Positions 56,601-64,000 of a stretch of DNA of 64,000 nucleotides are shown here, piece by piece. The DNA lies in assembly GCF_040054535.1 (NCBI RefSeq), contig NC_090777.1, forward strand, positions 12,797,501 to 12,861,500. The letters run 5' to 3'. Source of the stretch: Antennarius striatus (taxonomy: Eukaryota; Chordata; Actinopteri; Lophiiformes; Antennariidae). The notes below the pieces were generated by a model. That model did not search any database and was not told the DNA's origin. It saw only the letters and a list, made by a program, of their open reading frames with translations. The position numbers were made by a program, and so were the translations under genes. Position 1 is the first letter of the stretch, and each line of letters begins with the position of its first letter.

Positions 56601-59600
56601 ATTGACATGACCGAGACAAAACTAGCAGGTATTATATATTTACTCACACTTGTGGTGTACGTTCCCTCGGGATCATCCTCCAAAACTCGAGAAAGGCCAA
56701 AATCTGACACTTTGCACTCTAGGGTGATGTTGACAAGGATGTTGCGGGCGGCCAGGTCACGGTGGACGTAGCTCATGTCAGACAGGTACTTCATGCCAGC
56801 AGCGATGCCACGCAGCATACCTACCAGCTGGAAGGATGCAAACTCACCATCGTGGTCCTGACCAGAGAACACAAACACCGCTAAACTTTTAGTTGTGTGG
56901 TCAAATAAAAGAGATTCAAAAAGTAATAAAACATAGAACGGTTCAGAAATACAAGACATTAAAAAAGTTGTCAGTTTGCAAGTATTGCAAGTCAGCAGTG
57001 CAGACCGTCATCACCCCAACATAATAAGCATTTGACTTACTCTAAGGTATCTGTCCAGCGCTCCGTTTTCCATATATTCAGTTATGATCATGGCATGTTT
57101 GACTGCAAACAAAAAAACAAAACAAATTATGAACTGGTGCAATTCAGTAAAAGATGTGAAAAGTAAATAACAATCACAGAAACTCTCACATTTGGTGACA
57201 ACACCTTCCAGGCGAATGATGTTCTGGTGTGAAAACTGGCCCATAATGGAGGCCTCACCCAGAAAGTCCTGCCTCTGTTTCTCTGTGTAACCCGGCTTTA
57301 GTGTCTTGATAGCAACTGCCACCTCTTTCCTCCCTGCTACCTTCAGAATACCGCGGTACACCTCCCCAAACTCTCCTGCAGGAAAACAACAACAATGGGA
57401 CAAGTGATTGAGACATATCAGGTGTTAAAGTGAGATGTATGCTGTAGCTGCCAGCTTTGAGCGGTGCAACAGTTAAAATGGTGAAGTCTCTGCGGCTGTT
57501 TTGCCCCAGGCTGTCTCACAGAGGTGTGTTCTGGCTGTGTTGAGAGTTGTATAACTGGTGGCTGGCCTCTGAAGTAGATGGGAATTAGCTGTCACATGGT
57601 GTAAAGGGGAGGGCACGGGTGTGGGAACTCAGGAGGGGGTATATTATGAGAAAAGATGGCTGGTTCAAGGGCTAAAGGTGGTCACACTTGAATAAACGTA
57701 GTATGAAAGATCTGGCAGGTCTCAGGAGAGCGCTCTGATTTCTGTCCAAAACAATATTTCTGCAACACTTTCTTTGTGGAATTGTTCATGTCGACATGAG
57801 TCAAAACACGCAGATGGCACAGCCAAGAGTTGCAACACAATTAAGTGTCTCAACTTGTTGTATGAGAACTCAGCCAAATAGATGTTAATCTCACTAAAGT
57901 AACCACTGTCAGTCAGCCCTTTAAGCTGAGGAAAATGTATAACATAAACAGTGAATTTAGGGATTGGACAATCTTTCAGCATGTTGGAGTTCAGCCCCAC
58001 AGCAGATTGTCTCCACAGAGCCGTCACTCACCAGCTCCAATCACTTTCTGTTTGGTTACGTGGCTGGGGTGGATTTCAGTGGCAAACTTCAGGACGGCCG
58101 TGTTTGGGTCCTCGTATGTGTGTGGATCCACGTAAGTCTTAAGAGGCTTCAATTGCTCTGTGAGAAGAAAAGAAATTGTGTGTTCAAAAATAAATAATAT
58201 ATTATATATATTATATATATTGAATAAAATAAGGGGAAAAAGACAGTAGAGATTTCTCTGCCTACCTGAGCTGGAGAAGTAAGTGTCCTCTGGTCCTTGT
58301 CTGGTGTGAGAGTTTCTTTTCCTGATTAAAAATAAAAATCATCACATTTTGATCTAATGATCTAATATCATAGATCACAGCAACATTAAAACCATTTCTT
58401 ATGATGTTCCAAAGGATGCAAACACTAGTGAAATGTGTTCATTCATGCAGGGAATGCCTTTTGATAATGGCTCACGATAGAGGGTGTTTGCCAAGCTGAT
58501 TTAAAAGCAGAGACAAACAGGGGGAGGGAGGTGGACAGACAGACAGGCTACAGTCTTCTGTAGTACAGACCGAGGTCACCTTACCAGAGCGCCTGCGGTC
58601 TGGAACAGAGAGAACCAAAGTGCCTCTTATCATCAACAATGTCCCACCCTGGACTATTTTTCTTTGAATGGACCCAACACTCTCTAGAATGTAGCCATTG
58701 AGCAACGACAAGGGGCATTCAAGACAAACTCTTCCCTACTGAGAGCTGGAACACAGATCCAGATCCAAATAAAAAGAAAGTTGGCTAAAGGAAGAGAAAA
58801 AGAGAGTGAGTTGAGGACAGAATGAATGCAAAGGCCATTTGGAGGCCCCACAAAGGAAGAGCAAAAGAATGAGAGAAGAAACCAGCAATGGAGGGTTCAT
58901 TCTGACCGATTAAGAGGACAGACAGACAGCAGGAGCAGCGGAGGGAGGCGTTTATACTGACCGTCTTCGTAGGAACAGAACCACGACCACCAAGAACAAC
59001 ATGGCTGCTCCTCCAACTGCTGATGCAAAGATGATTGCTGTGTTGTTTTGAGAAAGGCGTTCTGGAAAAAGCACATAAAAGAAAACATGTCAGGCATCTC
59101 TGAACACACAGAATGAGTCTTTAACTGCAGTGGTTGTCTTTTGTACCTTCTATGGATGTCTCAAACTGCTCTTCAATGCTGGACCCCCCAGGGCTGCCGT
59201 CGCTGCTGATGGCCTGCACCCTGAACAAGTAGGCGGTGCCAGGGATCAGGTCACTGATCTGAACTGAGTTCTTCTCAAGTATGAGAACGATGTAGGTCGT
59301 CACATCCAGGTTATCATCCTGGGAGGTGGGGAGAAATTCAGTCAAATGTTCCTGCTGATGGAGGCCACAGAGTCACCTTTAGCTCTTACATTAGAAGGGT
59401 GAATTGAATCTCTTTAATCTGAACACATAACAGGAGGAAAAACAGCAACACCTCACCTTTTTGCGGTAGGTCAGTTCATAGCGAAAGGGCCGGGGCTGGA
59501 CCCGCGGTCGTGGAGACACATCCCAGGAAAGGGACAGGCTGGTGGAGGTTCTCTCAATCAGTCGCATGGTGGTAATCTTGGGAGGATCTAAGGACAGAGG

Positions 59601-60616
59601 GTACAGAAATAAAAAACTATATAATAAAATCTGAAAAATACAGAAATATTGCTGCTCCGTTGACAATCTCAGAGCTCATCTCACTCCTGGAGTGCAATCT
59701 ATCTTGCAGAGCCTCACAGATAGCATCTGTTATTACTGCAGCATAGCCCTGGCTCATATCAGCAGCACTCACCTGTGTAGAGCACAGACGTGGTCAGCGC
59801 GCTGGTGGATGGTGGGTTATTAGCCCGTGGTGCTGCCGACACGCCGCTGTGTGCCTCCACAGTGAAGGTGTAGTTGAGGTGAGCGTCCAGATCGCTCACA
59901 GAAACCTTGGTGTCCGTCAGACCCACACTAGCTGGCTCATAGCGGATCTTCTCTCCACACGATTGGCAAATAATCCCCTCACAGCGTTGGCATACGATGC
60001 TGTACGTGATGTCAGATCGACCACCGGTGTCCTCTGGTGGCCTCCAGGACAGGAGGAGTTTTCCTGCGACACTGGTAGCAACGAGGTCTTGTGGAGCAGA
60101 AGGGAGCCCTGATGTCAGGGAAAACAGGATGGGATGTTAGAAACAGGGAAGAAGGTAGAAGAAACTGAAGGTACAGTCTCCTCTCTGCCAGAAGGCAAAG
60201 CAGAATACCACAGGATTGAAAGGAAAAATTAAGTTTCAAACATCTTAAATGTGAGATTTGAACTTATGCCATCTATGTTCACATAGTGTGTGAAGGGAGA
60301 ATAATTTTAATAATAACTTTAAATCAGTACATTCTTTTGGATTCAATCAAAAATCACACAAAAATTCACCGCTAACATTAGCGGATGGCTCGCTGACAGC
60401 TACCAATTCTAGTTTTTCCTTAATGTACGTTTCTCATGAGAGATCACAAGGACTTGTTACCTGAACAGGGTCCGGCGGGGGGGTCGGTTGGGGCCCGGTA
60501 GAAACCATCCACGCAGGGACAGACTGAAGCTCCAGAGTCCAGTTTTTGGGTGTTGGCAGGGCACGGCTCACACATTTCATTGGACGCTACTGCTTTGAAG
60601 AAGCCAGCCTGACATT
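52067..60616 (-). CDS. epha2: Ephrin type-A receptor 2, C-terminal 14 exons (partial)
   Basis: Receptor tyrosine kinase for membrane-bound ephrin-A ligands. Exons on the - strand: 60616-60461, 60108-59773, 59587-59457, 59318-59147, 59061-58962, 58321-58266, 58157-58032, 57375-57190, 57102-57041, 56857-56648, 56530-56381, 56292-56099, 53633-53478, 52175-52067. They give 713 residues plus TGA with every phase consistent, matching exons 4-17 of a 17-exon EPHA2. In order: Cys-rich/EGF-like end, two FNIII domains, a membrane helix ([19 protein letters not shown]), juxtamembrane [10 protein letters not shown], a kinase with [23 protein letters not shown] and WTAPEA all intact, and a SAM domain. [13 protein letters not shown] and [14 protein letters not shown] are EphA2-specific. 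The ligand-binding domain and signal peptide exons lie beyond 64000. Confidence 0.96.
55232..55545 (+). repeat. Dispersed repeat, copy 2
   Basis: Partner of 25690-26115 in the same orientation, with shared 'ctggccttctccctcgtc', 'gttgcgaagatatttggtgg' and 'catcaccactttgaagcgg'. Confidence 0.7.
55558..55790 (-). mobile_element. tRNA-derived SINE
   Basis: On the - strand it opens gcggcagcagctcagtccac (box A-like), then box B ggttcaagacc, then a body with 'gtgcccttgagcaaggca', ending near gggatatataaag. The ORF over it is a by-product. Confidence 0.75.
56099..58321 (-). CDS. epha2: epha2 juxtamembrane and kinase exons
   Basis: 58321-58266 and 58157-58032 encode the juxtamembrane segment with the two regulatory tyrosines in YVDPHTYED. 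57375-57190 has the Gly loop (completed across the junction) and Lys of VAIK. 57102-57041 is the hinge ([12 protein letters not shown]). 56857-56648 holds HRDLAARN and [11 protein letters not shown]. 56530-56381 has [10 protein letters not shown] and DVWSFG. 56292-56099 is the C-lobe. No active-site residue is missing, so the kinase should be catalytically active. Confidence 0.95.
57376..58031. other. epha2 intron between juxtamembrane and first kinase exon
   Basis: About 650 bp with no repeat or exon recognised. Confidence 0.4.
58322..58961. other. epha2 intron, nothing recognised
   Basis: Unique-looking purine-rich intron between the membrane exon and the juxtamembrane exon. Confidence 0.4.
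58962..60616 (-). CDS. epha2: epha2 extracellular and membrane exons
   Basis: 60616-60461 carries the Cys-rich motif with [15 protein letters not shown] and [11 protein letters not shown]. 60108-59773 is the first FNIII domain ([27 protein letters not shown]). 59587-59457 and 59318-59147 form the second ([21 protein letters not shown]). 59061-58962 holds the single membrane helix followed by the basic stop-transfer RRRKRN. All cysteines expected of the visible Cys-rich segment appear present. Confidence 0.93.
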
Positions 60617-63600
60617 CTGCAAACACAGACAGGCAATAGTGACTTCAGGCAGCTTCTGGTACAACACAGCACACAGCCAGCTGCTCCAGGTCATTCAAGC
60701 TTCTCCAATAGATAAATAGTTCTGGGAACTTCTTTCTCTGCATACATTACTGGACCCATTATATTATCAGGATTAAAGGATTTGGATTAATGACAGAGAT
60801 AAGAGATGAATTACAGGCTGAAGGCTCTGTATTTAAACACTGTCCATTTTGGCTAAGATGTTCTTCAGGTACAGACAAAACCCTAAAAAAACACACACAC
60901 ACAAAAAAAAAAAACCTCACACACACCCTGCCAAGATGGCATTCCTTTTCCCTTTATAACACCAACCTCCCCCTCTGAAGCTGCTTTCTTACTGTATCTC
61001 TGTCAGAAAACAAAACCAGTCATGTCACATTCCAGGACCGGAAATCACTCAAAAATAAAGTCAACAAAATCCGGACAACACCAACAAAAAAAAGTAAAGC
61101 CACTGAAAGCAGAGCTTCCGTAGGCAGACACCAGTGGACAGACTTTGAAACTGTATCGCCGAGCGAATATGACAACTCATTTCACACATCCTCCTCATAA
61201 TGAAGTCATGCAGGTAGAGCACCCCGTTGTGGACTGGAAAAGTGAAATCTGAACTTAATACGGTGTGAAATTTTGGAGCGAATGTGTGTAAAGAAGAGGG
61301 AAAATGAGACAGCTACCCGATGACTCCTGCTGACGTCCATGTGTGCAATGCACACATTAACCCACACCCGTGTGTATGCACAAAACACACAGACATGTAT
61401 GCAAAGTACACCCACGGACACATGGGTAAATCTGACATCAGAGGGGGGATTATGTCTGCTGACTGTCACCTGTTCATGTCACTCCAACGAGTCCCTTCGA
61501 CAACGCCCACACACACAACTGCAGGCCTGGGCAGAAAATAAAGTGTCATGTTTTGAACAATTACACATTGTTTTAGTGAATCAAAATAAAATGTGTCACA
61601 ATTAAAAATGAACCATGTCATGGGAATCTGTGTAAGAACGTCTGAAATGTATTTAACAGGTAAACTGACAAATAAATCAGACAATTCCAGCTGGATTTGT
61701 ACAGGTCAGTCATGCCACACTGTGCTCTCACTAAAGAATTACTTTCGCATTACAACTCTATGCACACACAAAAAACTAGATAGAGATAGAGACAGACAGA
61801 TATAGAGACAGATAGAGAGACATAGGGAGAGATAGAAAGATAGAGCGACAGATAGATGACAGATAAGCAGGCAGGCAGATAGACAGATAGAGATAGACAC
61901 TTTATTAAACCGGAAGGAAATTCAATATATGTGCAGGATGTGAAATGACTTAACAAACTGTCAGACCTGTTGACCCACACCGTGCCTTGAGCCCTGCTTG
62001 CATGACCACACTTTTGACATTAAACAAAAATCTTAGCATTTCAAGAGACTTTCTGCATTCACACAGGATTGTGGAAGCTTTTGTTTTTTTCAATTTTAGG
62101 GTGGTAAAATTATTGTCTTGTAAGGAAAGCGCAACAAAATGTTGCAATATTATGCAAAACCTGTTGCAGTGCAAGCAGCGCTTAAACATTAGACATCTGT
62201 GTGATCAATACGTACAGACACACCATCTATCAGCACCTTCCTTTGTCTTGGCCTGCCCATTCATTAGCTCTCAGTGCCATGGAGAATGTCTGTGGTTCTT
62301 CAACACAAACATTACTCACAGAGAATACATCGGTCAAAGACTCTCAGACACCAAATAACACTTCACTGTGTAAAGACAGGAGTCGACTCCATGCTAAAAC
62401 TTCTCTACACACCGGCAGTGATGCAATATTGCATGCAATTATTGATTATCTCAGCATAGCTTTTTTTTTTTTTTAAATCATTTTATAAAACCTGCTTAAT
62501 AATCTTTCCCTAATTATTTTGGAGGTACACACATTACTTATGTCTTTACTTCCGAGTAATTAACCTACGGTATTTAACAAGCAAATGATAGACGTCATAA
62601 AATGTTGACAATGCAAATGAGAGCCAACATGTAGGCCACAGATCAACCGAGGAGAGAAACACGACAGAGAAAAGAAATGGAAATTGAAATAGCCAACTAA
62701 TCTGAAGCTTGTAGGACAGACTGAAGCTCATTTCAGGGAAGTTTTGATGTCAGAGGCGACTTGAAGAGAAGAGGCAAAGGCCAAAAATTCTGATTCCCTC
62801 AGAGACATCGTTTCTACGACTGCGTCTCACTGTGGTTCCCCTTGAACTAATTTAATTGCAAGACACAAATGATGAGACGAAATGCTCAAAGGGGTCACTA
62901 AACTGACCATGAGTTTTTTTTCTCCATTCAGCTCTTTCTATTTTGCGGTTGACACAAATACTGTGAAGAGGTGTGGACAAACCAAAGAGCATGACAACAA
63001 TGTTGTAAAGAAACAAAGTCAGTGCAAGAATTTATCATTTTGTCCAATAGGCTTCCATGTTGCTCAACCCCCACCCCCCACCCCCATCTTCGGACAACAT
63101 CTCCTCCCCACCCGGGCAGATGTTCCACTAAGAGCCGCTGCTACTCATTAACATGAACAAGGCAGAGGTTGGAGAGGTGGAACGGAGGTTGTGTGGAGGA
63201 ACAGAAGGCTAAAGAAAGAAAGAGGAATACTGTATCCGGCTATGGACTGAAAAAAATGTGTGGTGGTGGTGGTGGTGGTGGGGTGGTCAGAGTGAACCCT
63301 TCCATTGAGATGGGGTAACAGCTGCTGCCTCAAACCCCAACTCAAACCCCTACCTCTCCTCCTCATAATCCTCAAATTCCTTCCTGCAGTCCTTTCTCTC
63401 CTCCTCTGCTCTGTAAAAAGGCTCCCAGCTAACCCATTAACATTGCTATTCACCACTGACCAGCCGGCGAGGAGAATGCCATGCCATTCAAGTGCTGAAA
63501 GAAGAAAACATACACACACAAGTATTACAGATGGGAATAGCTAAAATGCCACATGGCAACTGAATAGAGACCAGTCTGCTTTTGGCCCAGCAGTGCAGGC

Positions 63601-64000
63601 TGTACTGAGTGGTGGTCAGGTCTGTGGGGATGATGGCCTTACGCTGCGAGCCACCTCCATCATCATGATGCATTCCAGTGCACGTCATCCAACAGGAGGC
63701 CTGAGCGCTGCGGCAGCTTCAGTTCCAGCCTCTGTTCGCCCTTACAAAAGGTGAAGAAGTTGGTTCATCCCGAACATCAGGCGTCACCAATGACAGCAAA
63801 CTGGATGACGCTCTACCCAGGAATTTATCAAGAGGATTCCTCGACACAAGAGCAAAAATGAATAAAAGGAAACTTCTTTGTCCCAGAGAAGGCGGAGAAG
63901 GGGGGTGGACTTTGGACTTTTGCTGGACACAACAGGAAGCAGGAAGTGTGAGGCTGATGCAGCCTTCCTTCCTAAAGCAACCAATCAAAGCGTGGAAACA
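60617..64000. other. epha2 intron running to the window edge
   Basis: At least 3.4 kb. No ligand-binding-domain exon was seen. It contains a mixed GATA/GACA array (61778-61908) followed by an 'accggaaggaaattcaat' junction, a (GGT)n run at 63257-63285, and otherwise unrecognised sequence. Confidence 0.55.
61778..61908 (+). repeat. Degenerate (GATA)/(GACA) array
   Basis: About 130 bp of GATA, GACA and GAGA units, followed by 'cactttattaaaccggaagg', a diverged form of the junction next to the arrays at 17391 and 23651. Confidence 0.9.

Noticed and set aside
61206..64000. Search for the EphA2 ligand-binding exon in the last 3 kb
   Set aside because: No frame in this stretch contains the expected globular-domain motifs; it must lie beyond the window.

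Overview
This is a vertebrate, almost certainly teleost fish, chromosome window. The evidence is split genes with GT/AG introns and vertebrate-type proteins, very long (CA)n and (GATA)n microsatellites, and fish-type repeats (Tc1-like, RTE and other non-LTR retrotransposons, hAT-like elements, tRNA-derived SINEs). All gene models were assembled by eye from exon homology and splice phase. Each closes with consistent phases across every exon listed.

Three protein genes are supported. (1) clcnk, a ClC-K type chloride channel, + strand, 19 exons from 1012 to 20582; the model is 692 codons plus stop. (2) fam131c, - strand, four recognised exons from 33659 down to 23171; the N-terminal exon(s) were not located with certainty. 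(3) epha2, an Eph receptor tyrosine kinase, - strand, the last 14 exons from 60616 down to 52067 (EGF-like/Cys-rich end, two FNIII domains, membrane segment, kinase, SAM, C-terminus). Its ligand-binding and signal-peptide exons lie beyond 64000. The order CLCNK - FAM131C - EPHA2 is the same as I recall for human 1p36.13, which supports orthology over the paralogous CLCN1 - FAM131B - EPHA1 block of human 7q.

Layout: 1-1011 flank; 1012-20582 clcnk, with introns carrying a fold-back Tc1 relic, a (TG)n tract, a 2.9 kb RTE retrotransposon with a nested solo LTR, and a ~410 bp tetranucleotide array; 20583-23170 the tail-to-tail gap between clcnk and fam131c, with a SINE; 23171-33659 fam131c, whose long introns hold a (GATA)n array, nested hAT-like elements and a short RTE fragment; 33660-52066 a gene-poor interval with a hAT-like MITE, (CA)n arrays, a GA tract and a 5'-truncated LINE; 52067-60616 epha2 exons; 60617-64000 an epha2 intron.

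I found no sign of a new multi-gene system. The best leads are (a) two substitutions in the ClC-K ion pathway: Val at the gating-glutamate position, as in known ClC-K, and Gln in place of Pro in the third conserved motif; (b) a Gly/Trp-rich insertion in fam131c; and (c) several mobile-element nestings whose target duplications can be read directly.
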